From Onchocerca volvulus (Eukaryota > Nematoda > Chromadorea > Rhabditida > Onchocercidae), in assembly GCA_000499405.2 (NCBI GenBank), contig HG738138.1, forward strand, positions 10,290,888 to 10,354,887: a DNA stretch of 64,000 nucleotides, in the 5' to 3' direction. Numbering within the stretch: position 1 is the stretch's first letter; each line of letters begins with the position of its first letter. Shown here piece after piece: positions 18,255 to 29,400 of this stretch. A program made the translations under genes and the position numbers. Under the pieces are notes generated by a model. That model saw only the letters and a list, made by a program, of their open reading frames with translations, was not told where the DNA came from and did no database searches.

Positions 18255-19278
18255 TTAAGGATGATGTACGATAGAAAGGTGGCTTAAAAAATATGCGCAA
18301 AAAAAAAAGAAAAAAAAACACATATATTAATGGTCTGATCGATAAGACAATTATGTCACAAAATCTCCAAGACGAAATCTCCACAGAATGATAAAATTTA
18401 ACAAATTATTTGATGTAGATATTTGGTATTCCGAGTTGGGAAAGATATTAAAAGAAAGAATGAATCCATCACATAGCTATACAGATAAGGAGAAATTTAA
18501 TGGTAAAATAAAATCACACCAAGACCACGTATTCCCCGGGATATTTGTGAATCCAACTGATTCTACCATAATAAACGGTGACCAACCGTAAAATACTCAA
18601 TGTTCGAGATTTCCCTGTTGTATTGGAGTGATACAGATTCCTCATTAGAAGTTTTGGGATATTTGTATCTGGACGACATCCGGTAGTAAATGGGTTGGCC
18701 TTAGGAGTATATTGAAGTTATCGCGGCATAGTGGCGATGTTAATACCTTTCTTGATACTTGTCATTTTTCGGCGCACAATCTCGTTTGAATAAGTGTGTT
18801 TCTTTAAAAAATGGTTACTTTCAGGTTTTAATTTCACTGATTACATTTATCTTTGTGATAAAAAGGATGTGAAAGCTCTTCTTCCTAAAACGGCAATGAA
18901 AATTTTCTACAGCACTTATTATATTAACGGTCTACTGTGATAGCTGTAAATACAAAATTATCACAACGATTCAAGTAATTTAAAGTAAATAATTTAAAAT
19001 AAGCTGAAGTAACTTACAATAATGCAGAGTGAAACAGCTTAAAGTGACAGATAACTGTATAGTAATAACATAGATGTTGATAAAAATTCAAAAAGAAAAA
19101 TTGTGCTGAATTCAGAGAATTTACGCGTTTGAAATCTTATTTATTAATGAAAAAAATGAAATTAGTTTCTTTTCTTCTTATTGAATTTAGAAAAGGTCGA
19201 AGTGCAAACAGTTGTATATAGTGATGCTTTCTGTCAAATATCGATATTTTCTGTCAACTTTATGAATTTCTCAGAATA
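18255..19278. other. Divergent intergenic spacer between csn-4 and the 19279 ORF
   Basis: About 1 kb separating the ATG of csn-4 (minus) from the next plus-strand start. No ORF here looks real. It presumably contains the promoters of both transcription units. A TTTCTCAG acceptor-like site ends at 19274. Confidence 0.6.
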
Positions 19279-19479
19279 ATGATACGTCCAGAGAAAGGAT
19301 TTACTCATGGTGATCGTGTGATTAACATTTTAAATTATAGCAGTAATCATTTTAGTGTTATGCCCTTTACTGATGAGGTTCATGGTGCATCGGCATTCGG
19401 CAAATCATATAATGTGTCCAAAGATATTGTCAAGAAAACTTCACGGTTTCAGCCCACTCACTCCACTGCTGTATGCTGA
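19279..19479 (+). CDS. Small uncharacterised ORF, 66 codons
   Basis: A complete ATG-to-TGA frame four bases after a TTTCTCAG acceptor-like site ending at 19274, the spacing expected of a trans-spliced nematode mRNA. The predicted product is small and basic with no signal peptide or membrane segment, and I recognise no family. It begins MIRPEKGF and ends in PTHSTAVC. The COX18 coding region starts about 340 bp downstream on the same strand, so it could be an upstream cistron of an operon. It could instead be a 5' exon of cox18 (a GCT|GTATGC donor lies near its end), but I found no phase-compatible join to the first certain cox18 exon. Confidence 0.45.
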   Translation: MIRPEKGFTHGDRVINILNYSSNHFSVMPFTDEVHGASAFGKSYNVSKDIVKKTSRFQPTHSTAVC

Positions 19480-19820
19480 ATCTTGCTATTTTACAAAAGC
19501 TCTGCAATATACTATTGAAGGTTATTTTTACGTGATTATTTATGTATATAGGTCTTGTTTCGATTAAGAAAACAGATGTAGAAGGGATGAGTAATGAACC
19601 TCGCTGAGCTTTGTTCTGAATTAGCAGTAGATGCTTTCGTTTTCGGTTGCCCACTTCTCAAAGATTGGATAAGGTTTCTGGAGCTTTTGGTTTGTACTTC
19701 CCTAAGATTTTCTTTTCTGTTCGTAATTTACAATCACTTGCAAATTTTTGGGAAGGAAGAAATTACAGAGGAAAATATTGTATTTTCGGAGTAATTTCAA
19801 TATTAATTTTTGTTTAATAG

Positions 19821-21544
19821 TAACAACACATGACTGCAAACATGTATTGAAATATAATGTATTTCGAGGCATGCATTCATTGGAAATACCATGGTTTGGC
19901 ACATTTATGCTCTCTGGCGTGCTATTTCGTATTGCTAGCTTGCCATTGCATGTATATGCAGAACGACTGTCAGCTGAAAGATGTCATGTTGTCAACACTT
20001 TAAATCATGAGCTCATTAAAGTTGGTTAATTTTCGGACCTAAAATGATTTGGTATTAGTAATTGTGTATCTCGTTCTTTATGACTGAGTAAATAAACGGA
20101 TATGGAAATCAACTTGAGTATATAAAGAGTTAAACATAATATTTTTACTAAAAAAGTTGTTTCATGATTACAGTTCTAGAATACTTCTCTAATAAACACT
20201 CTATTTCAGAAGTTCAGCAAGCATTATGATTTGAATGTTATTTCAAGTAGTAGTGGTCGTTTCTTGCAGCTTGACACGACGGATAAATCCATATTACAGA
20301 AGACCAACAAACTGGTAAGTCATTATTCTTCAAAATTAAAATTCATGAATACTTTTAAAAATTCGAGATTTATGCAAATTTTAACTTTACTTTTTTATAC
20401 TACTCAATAAAATAATTTCATTTTTTCAGTCTAAGGAAATCATATTGGATGTTTGTTGGAAGCATCGTTTACAGCTTCCCCGTATTCAGTACTTGAGGTT
20501 TTGTGCTTTGTCAATATGGACATTTTCTTCATTTGCGATACGAAATGTCATAAGTTGTTAGTATCAGTTATTTTTCTTTGAACTCACTTTTCCGTCTTCT
20601 TAGATCGTAAACACATTCTTTTTCCTGTTCACAGTTTCTGTAAGAGGCTTTTACAAAGCGCTTTGTTTCGATTAAGTGAATTTCCACCTGCTGATTTTGA
20701 TACATTTGTCGTGACCGTCACAAGATTTCCGGTAAACTTGGTCTTTTCAGCGGAAACTGGTTATCCTTTTCAAGGCATCTTATGGTTTCCAGATTTGTTG
20801 CAGCCTGATCCTTATTGTATTATACCGGCATCAGTTGGTATTCTAGGAATTTTCAATTATTTTGTAAGTTCTCATTTTAAAATACTGGTTTGCTTGCGAT
20901 TTTAAAAAATACTTCATATATTATATTTTGAACTAAGAATTATTGCTTTGACACTAGATTAAAATCATAGATACTGCTTCAAAAGATCCTCTTGTCGGTA
21001 CTGCTAGTACTATTAGTGCGATTATTTATATTTTCTATTAATAAAATAGTATGTAAAGCCAGTTGAGCTATTACAGCTGTCTGTAATAGTATTAAGTTGA
21101 TATATTGTAATGTATGCTGTTTCAGGCACAACAACGTATATATATTTATAGTTCGGTTAAATTGATGCAGATTATCAGTGTTTGTTACTCGTTAGTCATG
21201 ATTTTTGGTATATACTTCATGTCACATTTGCCTGTGGTAAGTTTTTTTATTCTAATGAGGATCGAAATTCCCGACTCAAGTTAAACATTCCGGAATCTTT
21301 ATATGCTTCTTTTCGCTCATGCAAAAGATAAGGGAGAGTTTAAGTTACTGAAATCACGTACTGAAGAACTAAACGTTAAAATCACTTGTTTCAGTGTATT
21401 CCGTTGTTTTGGTTGTCTGTTTCATTGACTGGATCTATACAGCATTTCGCATTCAGACATCCTAAAATCAAAAAATTGTTTGGTATAAAGTCGTTACCCT
21501 CAGATTCTACCACTCCTATACGAGATTTTCTCCTCTTCAAATGA
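19821..21544 (+). CDS. cox18: COX18-like mitochondrial inner-membrane insertase, 5' end unresolved
   Basis: Oxa1/YidC/Alb3-family insertase. COX18 is known to export the C-terminal tail of cytochrome c oxidase subunit 2 across the inner mitochondrial membrane. Exons: 19821-20020, 20210-20314, 20430-20560, 20635-20863, 21126-21236 and 21395-21544, all in phase. Family blocks: a first membrane segment after IPWFG, a charged matrix loop, FAIRNVI, the diagnostic LWFPDL..PDPY..P.SVG stretch, a hydrophobic segment near 21180-21230, and the last segment FWL..SLTG ending in RHPKI. About five membrane spans fit the family. The initiator ATG and presequence were not found. The exon may join an upstream exon around 19594-19674, or may start from the alternative acceptor near 19792. 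An AATAAA follows the stop by about 150 bp. Confidence 0.88.
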
Positions 21545-21698
21545 ATTCTTCCAAAATATATGTCTCTTGATGTGCTTGAATCTAAGAGACGCACAAAACT
21601 TAACATCGGTACTAAGATGAATATGTTTTACGGAATTATATATGTTTTAATTGTATTGTTCCTTTATTCTTTTTGCTAGTAATTTATGCCATTGTTTT

Positions 21699-21704
21699 AA
21701 ATAA
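21699..21704 (+). terminator. Poly(A) signal of cox18
   Basis: AATAAA about 155 bp after the cox18 stop codon at 21542-21544, on the coding strand. Confidence 0.7.
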
Positions 21705-22362
21705 AGAAAAATCTTTCAAATTGCTTATGTTGGATGTATCATCATACGTTTTATTACTCACGTTATAGTATGTTGCAAGATTTGCTTATATCGTGTAATA
21801 CAGCACAACCTTCCCTAGCATTCATTGCTTCAAATTTATGGTACTACTGATTATATACACTTTATGATTAAAAAAATATTAGTTTTAATTTTATGAACAA
21901 ATGGAAGGAAAACCTCATTCACTTTCCTCACCACTTTTTCACTATTCTTTTGTCATCCTCTCAGGAATGAAGTATGAAAGCCAGCAAGGCTTAGCTTTCT
22001 GTGATAGTTCCATCCATGACAGATTGTTAATTTCTGAGTATCTATGCGAAAATTTTCGAAAGAGCTTGGTATATACACAGCTAAGCTCTTATTCAGATTA
22101 CTTGAGTCGCAAAAGCCCTTGGGTTTAGAGATTTCAAGCCATTTTTCAAATATACTTGTAAAATAGTAACTTTTTTGCATACTGGGAACTTTCCGGATGA
22201 TATTTATTAAATATTTGAGTAAAATTCTTGATGCAGAAAATATAAATTTTAAAATGATTAGTTGGGAGCGGATTCTTGGCCTGCATTTTTGAGTCACAAA
22301 TCATCGACTTTTTAAAATAAGAACAGAAAAAAGACCCATAAGTATATGACATTAAGGAAGAA

Positions 22363-22363
<1 letters not shown>

Positions 22364-22439
<76 letters not shown>
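22364..22439. repeat. 76-bp poly(A) tract
   Basis: Only one G (22398) interrupts the run. Similar sequences containing ACATTAAG..AAGAAC sit directly before and about 10 bp after it, and a third, weaker copy lies near 22492-22506. See the finding on retroposon-like flanks. Confidence 0.9.
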
Positions 22440-22441
<2 letters not shown>

Positions 22442-22524
22442 TGTAAGGATATAACATTAAGAAAGAACGGAAAGAAAGATCTTCAAGAATGTGACATTAA
22501 GATGACGCATCAGTCATAAAGTAT

Positions 22525-23408
22525 TCAGAACATATACGGTGAAACATACACAGTTATGATAGCAATGTTATGTGTTAAAAGTACGTGAGACCGTGAATAT
22601 ATATTAAGATGTAGCCTTATCACAACTGTTTTTGGTCCCTCGAGAGGTGCTATCATTTTTACAATCCCTGTAAAATTCATATTCAAAGATACTATAAAAG
22701 ATAACTTTTCTCTATTCAAGTTAAATTATTTATTTTTCATCTCATTTTCTTAGTTTGAAAGAATTCGATGATTTCCTAAACTCATATTAGTGCTGATATG
22801 ATATGTAATTTTTTGCAAGTCGATGATTTCCTGAAACTCATATGTTAATACTGATTTTATATGTAATTTTTTGGTAGTTAGCACTGACTAGTACATGATC
22901 TTTTTGTATTCATTTGAATATTGCTTCGCGAAATACTGGTGAAACATTTTAGCTAGGTTAAATGAGAAAAACTGAAATGAATTTATTTTTTATTTTCCAA
23001 AGCAGACTATTCATTATTATTCTATTTCAAGAATGTTTTACCTATATTACGGTCCTGTTGTACCATAAATGTATCTCGATTCACTTCATCGACCTGATAT
23101 TCCACTGAAAACGGTATATCCATTTGCGCTCGCACACGAGAAACCTGTGATAACAATATTTTCTGTCAACTATCACAAAAATAAAGTGGAAACTAATCCT
23201 TAAGACGAATTATAGTTAAATATATTTAAAAATTATAGTTAAATAAGATGATAAAATAACATAGTGGCTAACTTCGACTGGATATCTTATGTGTTTCGTG
23301 GATGGTAGACCTCTGAACTGATATAGTATTTCTCGGGTATGATTACTGATACAGACTGGATCACGCGGATGACATCGTTTTAGACAAGAATAACCATCCT
23401 CCACCAAA
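22525..23408 (-). CDS. fbl-1: Fibulin-1 D-type alternative 3' exons
   Basis: Three exons, 23408-23273, 23144-23042 and 22667-22525, encode the D-form module. It starts with a CLKRCHP.DPVC segment matching the CIKSCRPND..C of vertebrate fibulin-1D and ends VYVSPYMF, like the terminal FVSEYWF. The entry phase is again 2, identical to that of the C-type exon, so either 3' end can follow the same donor. Reaching it needs a 3.6-kb skip over the C exons. Confidence 0.93.
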
Positions 23409-26400
23409 CTGCAATCCATTTGAATTCATCGTCTTCGTCAAGTTTAGTGCATAGTTTTTTCATTCAACTAAACCAGAAGAAATAGATTTGGATCATGAGT
23501 ATTGCTAAAGATCAAATTAGTGATGAGTCATTGCATAGAGGGTGATTTCTACAAAGTAGTGAATAGTAAAAGAAACTTAATTACACCCATATGGACTTCA
23601 ATATGATTAATATATTCATTGGATTAGCTTATAATTTTATAGCAAGCCAGATGCTGCTCAGGAAAAACCGAATTTTAGCATAAATATGTTCAAATAATCA
23701 AAGTATTGCGTAGTAGAACTTTTCTTACTGATTCACCACTTACAATGAAAATAAATGCATGTTACGATGTGATATCTAACTCTTATCTTTGTCTCCGACT
23801 ATTAAGCTTTATCTTCAATAGTAAAATACCAAAAATTAATACACATGCAAATGCTTCCGGTCTTATAACCTAACTTATGTACAATGATGGGAATATGGTA
23901 AAGAAACGCCCATTATAAAAAGGATTGCTGTCGGTTGGAGGAAAAGAATTTTTTGCGAGAACTAAATTCGGTAACTGGACGAGCAGTATTCCTCTATTCA
24001 ACCATATGATCGATCCTTAATCAAGCAATCTCTCAACAAATATCCTTGTTATCAAAACCAAGAAGAACATTCTATATTCCGATTTTCTAGTGATATTCAT
24101 AACAACTATCGTTAACCTCTTCGACATCGACAAACCAAAGAATAAAACCTTCCCAATAATTACTGTCTGTGATAGCTAGTCAGAAAAGAAAAATTTTCCC
24201 GACAGATGCTGTAATTGATAGAATTTACTCTGTTGCACACCAAATCACAAAAATAGTTTTGAAATGCATTTTTCTGTTGCGGTTTGCGGATAGTACAGTG
24301 AAGTCTACTGAACAAAAAATTAGGTTGATTATATTAAGCAACTATATTAGCAAAGCATTCCAGGCCATACTATGAGCGAGTAATTTTTCCGATTTTTAGA
24401 TTTCCAGTCATTTTCATCTCCATGGCATTGCTGTTAAGTAATCTTAAAACATGATCCATTAAATCCAAGCATTCGTTAACACACCGATCATGTTCTGCAT
24501 TTTTGTCGTATTAGCTAACAAAAATACATTTCATCAATTTATCAAAAACTAATACCCAATATAACACAGTTAATTTGCACGAAACATTTACAAAATAACG
24601 ATGGGATTTTTGCACTTTATAAAGATATAAATCCAAAAATATCTTCTAAACAGCACACATAAGAAACTATTAAATAAAGCAAGCCAAAGTCATTAATTAT
24701 GAAAAGAAAATATAACTAGATTAATTCTAGAAATACTACTACAGTACATGAGATCCACATTAGAAAACTGTTCACATGGAATATTCCTGACTGAGCTTAT
24801 TTGTAATTTCAGATGCATACGAATACAAATTAGAAAGCTCGGTCGCATTGTAGGATTCAATAATTAATTCTCATTAATTATTATTTTTGGTTACATTTTA
24901 AGTTTACAGAATGTTGAGGTTGTGGCTTTCTTGAAAAAACTTTCAAGAATACCTTTGTAAGTGTATTCACAAAATCGACTATATTCGAGAAATAATGGAA
25001 CATTTTACAAACATTACTACGTTGTCAGTGAACAAAAGGATTATAATTTTATTATTAGAATGCTTTAATTTTACTATTATAATGCTTTTGTTCAATGACA
25101 ACATAATAATGAATGTAAAATAATAGCATTATAATAGCATTCTTTATTATAATAGAATTATAATAAAGAACATAAGGATTATCTTTTCCTGAATGAGTTA
25201 TTATTTGCCATTTAAAAACTGTTTTCACTTACATAATTTCTTGTTAGCACCAAGAAGTGATAGACAAATAAGAAAAGTTAAACAATAAAGATTTTCAGTG
25301 GGATGCTGCCATAATAATAAATACTATATTGATATATGCTACAATTCGTTGAAATTTTTGTAAAATTACTGGTAAAACTTTAAATTATTAAAAAATCACA
25401 TATTGTGATTGATTAATTCAGTAAATTAAGCAAAGCTATGAATTATAAAAAGGGAGAAATAAAAAGATTGAAAAATCTCTATATCCGAATTTCATCCATA
25501 TGTGCGAACTAACATCAAATAATATTAATATACTTTTCTTTACTTGCTTGAAATGGAAACGAAAGTAGATGATCCTAACCTTACAGTGGCCCTGTGATGT
25601 TTCACTCTGCCTCAAAACTGTCAAGAATACTTGAAATACAAGGAAGATTTTGCAGAAATTAACTTAGTGATAGCTTATTTAAATATTTATTTAGAAATAA
25701 AGTCGTACGGGAATTAAGAAAAATCGTGTCATCAAGCGACTATTTGGAAGAGATCATAAATTAGCAGAGTAAAGAAATACTCATGGTAATGTTTGCATGG
25801 ATTGTTCCCGATTTAGTGCATAGAAGTAAGGAAGGTCATTAACTGACACAGATAAGTTAATTGTCTAAATGTTTGCACATATCAGGTTAATTATTTACTA
25901 TCTGTTTGGGTATTTCAAAACTTATTAATCAAACAAAATGTTAGAAAGTGAGTGTCCGCAAGCATTCCCGTATGTAAATCAACTGCTGTTAATTCGGAAA
26001 ATTTTTTGCAGTCAAACTTTCAGAAAAAGGCGTTGATCGTTGTCTACGGTGAGGAGCAACGTTAATTACCAAATTAGCAATATATTTACTCTGAAATACA
26101 CCATTAATACTTAGCCTTAAAATAAGCTCTAAAATGATCTCCTGCGGTCCATCCAAAGAATCTTTCAGAGCGATTATTGCTCCATTTTTTTCCTCACTTT
26201 TTTGCAAGAGAAAATTATTGCGAACTGCCGGTAACACATAATATTTCTCTGAAAAAATATACACACCAGTCCTTCTAAAACGAAAAATTTCTTTGATTAA
26301 AAAACAAATTTCACGTAAGCATCTTCTATTTTTACGCATGTTAGATTCTCATAAAATCTGGCTTGAACATTTTATGGCAATGATAACGTCGAACAATGTA

Positions 26401-29400
26401 GAATCAAAGTAGGTAAAAATCACAAAAGCTTCAGAAATCATGTGAAGTGCGTTAGTAAAACTTGAATAAAACAATCAATGGTAAATTAGTATCTGCACTA
26501 AAAACTTTTTATGATTATGAAATAAACCAAAATCTAATTCGATGTACAGCAACATCTCATCATTATTGAGGCTGATATCGACGAAAACTAGCTTATGAAA
26601 CTATATCTGAAAAAAACCTGGTTTGGCGCTCTTCAGCTTCAGTTCGAATTGAACACTGCTTGAAGATGACGTCGGACCGCGAACAGTAAAGAGTGTGATA
26701 GAAGTTCGCCTCGATGAAATTGTTTCTTGTCTTGGTATGGATGTAAACTCCCAACTTATGCGTATCGCATGATTTTTACACTCTTCTTCAGTTAATGAGT
26801 CACATAAGTGGCTCAGTCGGTTACAGCGACTAAATTGCAAAAAGTGAATCGAAATATCGATAACATGCAATTAAAAGGTTAATATTCCTTTTCATCCATC
26901 CATAAGTTAGTGGTAATTTTAGCACAAAATTCTTATTCTTGAGGTTGTTGGATAAGCAGAAGGAGAATAAAATAAAAGACAAAGATTAAAAATCATGCTG
27001 GAAATTTAATTTAAAGATTTGACAAATGCCATACTTTTTAAAATTTTTGTCGTGCACGTAATTCGATGGGCAACGTATTACATGACATTTAAAGCTTCCC
27101 AAAGTATTTACACAAATCTGATTGCTTCCTTGGCACTCACCCTTGGCACATTCATCAATATCTACAAGCCAAGTTATTTTCAAGGAAATTCGCAGTCAAT
27201 CGATTTCATTTCATCATTCAAATTTTGTAGTGATTTCAAAACTACTTGTATAAAAATCCTTAAAGATTCAAACTTTTACTTGAAAACTGAAAGAAAAATT
27301 ATCAAAATGGCCCTCACCTTTACATGTTCTGCCATCTTCCTGTATTTCATAACCAGTAGGACATTGACACTTGTAGGAGCCTGGAGTGTTAATGCACTTG
27401 CCCATACAAAGGTCATCATCTTCAATTTAGAAGTTAAATTTAGTTATGCAAGCATTATTTATATTGATTAGTTGAATATAAAAGTATACCTGAACCAGCC
27501 CAAAGGGTACATTCATCAATATCCTCGCAGGTAAATCCATCAATACCCAGGCGGTAGCCTCGCTCACAAATGCACTGGTAACTTCCAGGTATATTGATGC
27601 ACTTTTGTGTACAGTTCGCTTTACCAAGACTACATTCATCAATATCTATAATTTGAAAGTTTGAAATTTGTCGTATTTGAAAGTTGGGCACATATTAAAA
27701 CTCAAAGTGGACAGAAAAGCCATCGTACCTATGCAATAAAAAATAACTCTGCTGCCGGTATAATAGATAAATCTTCCAGAAACAATTTTAGAAGTTCAGA
27801 GAGGAGGAGGGAGAATGGAATCAACTTATTGGGGTCAAGTTTTCAAGTTTGAACCGACTACTTATCCGATCATGCGTTGTTTCTCTATTTCGCTGTCCTA
27901 ACATTTCGCTTTCCATATTTCTAAATATTAATATCCTTTATTAATAACATTTATTAAACCAACCGTCGCAGTTTCGTGCATCTTTGGCAATCTTGAAACC
28001 ATCTTTGCAATGACATTTAAATGAGCCATACGTATTCTCACAAGTCGCATGTAGCGAACAAACATGTCCCGCAAACTTCTTACATTCATTCATGTCTTCA
28101 CAGCGTTTCGTCTGCAACATATTTATAGCAGTGACATACTCTTTATATTATTGAATTGATTCACTAAAAACTGAAATATATGGTAAGCCTTCAACAGCTA
28201 ACTGTTCAAAATATTATAAAATAGTTGTATAAGGAAGAAATTTGGTATTCCTATTAAAATTTTTTCCTCTTTCAATTTTATTTTGATTACCGTATCATTG
28301 AATTCGAAACCCGCTGAGCAACGACATTTATAACTACCCAACAGGTTGATGCACTGTTTGTCACCACAAAGATGAGTCCCATCGACGCATTCGTTGATGT
28401 CTGCAGCAAAGAAAGTTTGAGGCATGTGCAAGCTCTAGCAATAATGAAGCACATCACTATCGTTAATAAAAAAAAAAAAAAAAAAAAGATACTGATTGCT
28501 CTTATTTGGCCTGGTTTGTTGTTTTGTTAAAGTTTCTTTTTAAAACAAAGAAAAATGTTATGTTTATGTTTCTTTGAATTATAGTAAGAAGTAAACTTTT
28601 TGTTTCTAGAATTTATATCATATAATTTTTTGCTGTTAAAACACGCTTCCGCATGATACAAATCATTATCTTTGGAATCAACCTAAAGCTCCCGAAACCA
28701 ATCATTGGCCTATCCTCAAATATTACAAACTTTGAGAAAAATTGCAGTATATTCTGCAATATTTCTTGGTAATATCTTATTAGTCTATCTTGGAAACAAT
28801 GCTTTTTCTTACATTCAACAATATTTACCAACACAGAATCCAGTCTCTCGATCCATACGGTAGCCATTTGCACATATGTTTCCTCGATCCTGACATCGAA
28901 ATGATCCAGGAGTATTTATACATTCTTCAAACTGCTTGCATGGCGCTATTACCTGGCATTCATTAACATCTGAAAATTCAAACATTATTTCATAAGTTCC
29001 TACCAAATGAACACTCTCTTGCATAGCAAGTCTTTGCTTTCGTAAAATTTTTTGAAGAAGTGCCAGGAAGACAGTTTCAGTTTTTTGTAAAGCGACGAAA
29101 CAAAATATTCGCATAAAAACTGAGAAAAGAACCTTCACAACGTCCTCGAATTGCTTTATAACCAATAGGACAGTCCATACTTGTGCATTCACCGGTTCGT
29201 GGATTCATTAGCTCACCTTCCGCACACTTCTTCGGATCGCAACGATAGCTCCCCTGCGTATTTCGACATTGATACAACGGTCCACAATCATGAGAACCAA
29301 GATTGCATTCATCCACATCTGTCGATAATTATAAGCTTCTTTCTATTGTTAAAACTTATTAAGCTAATGACTAGAAGCCACATTCTAATTATCAATATTT

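Larger units (their letters stand above)
21545..22524. other. Convergent intergenic region between cox18 and fbl-1
   Basis: About 1 kb between the 3' ends of the two converging genes. It contains the cox18 poly(A) signal and a 76-bp A tract flanked by near-identical short repeats. The ORFs across it are frame shadows or poly-Phe artefacts. Confidence 0.6.

Noticed and set aside
22146..22457. 103-codon frame with poly-Phe
   Set aside because: A translation of the poly(A) tract. No family motif or splice support.
26986..27471. 150-codon plus-strand frame
   Set aside because: A shadow of antisense fibulin EGF exons and an intron.
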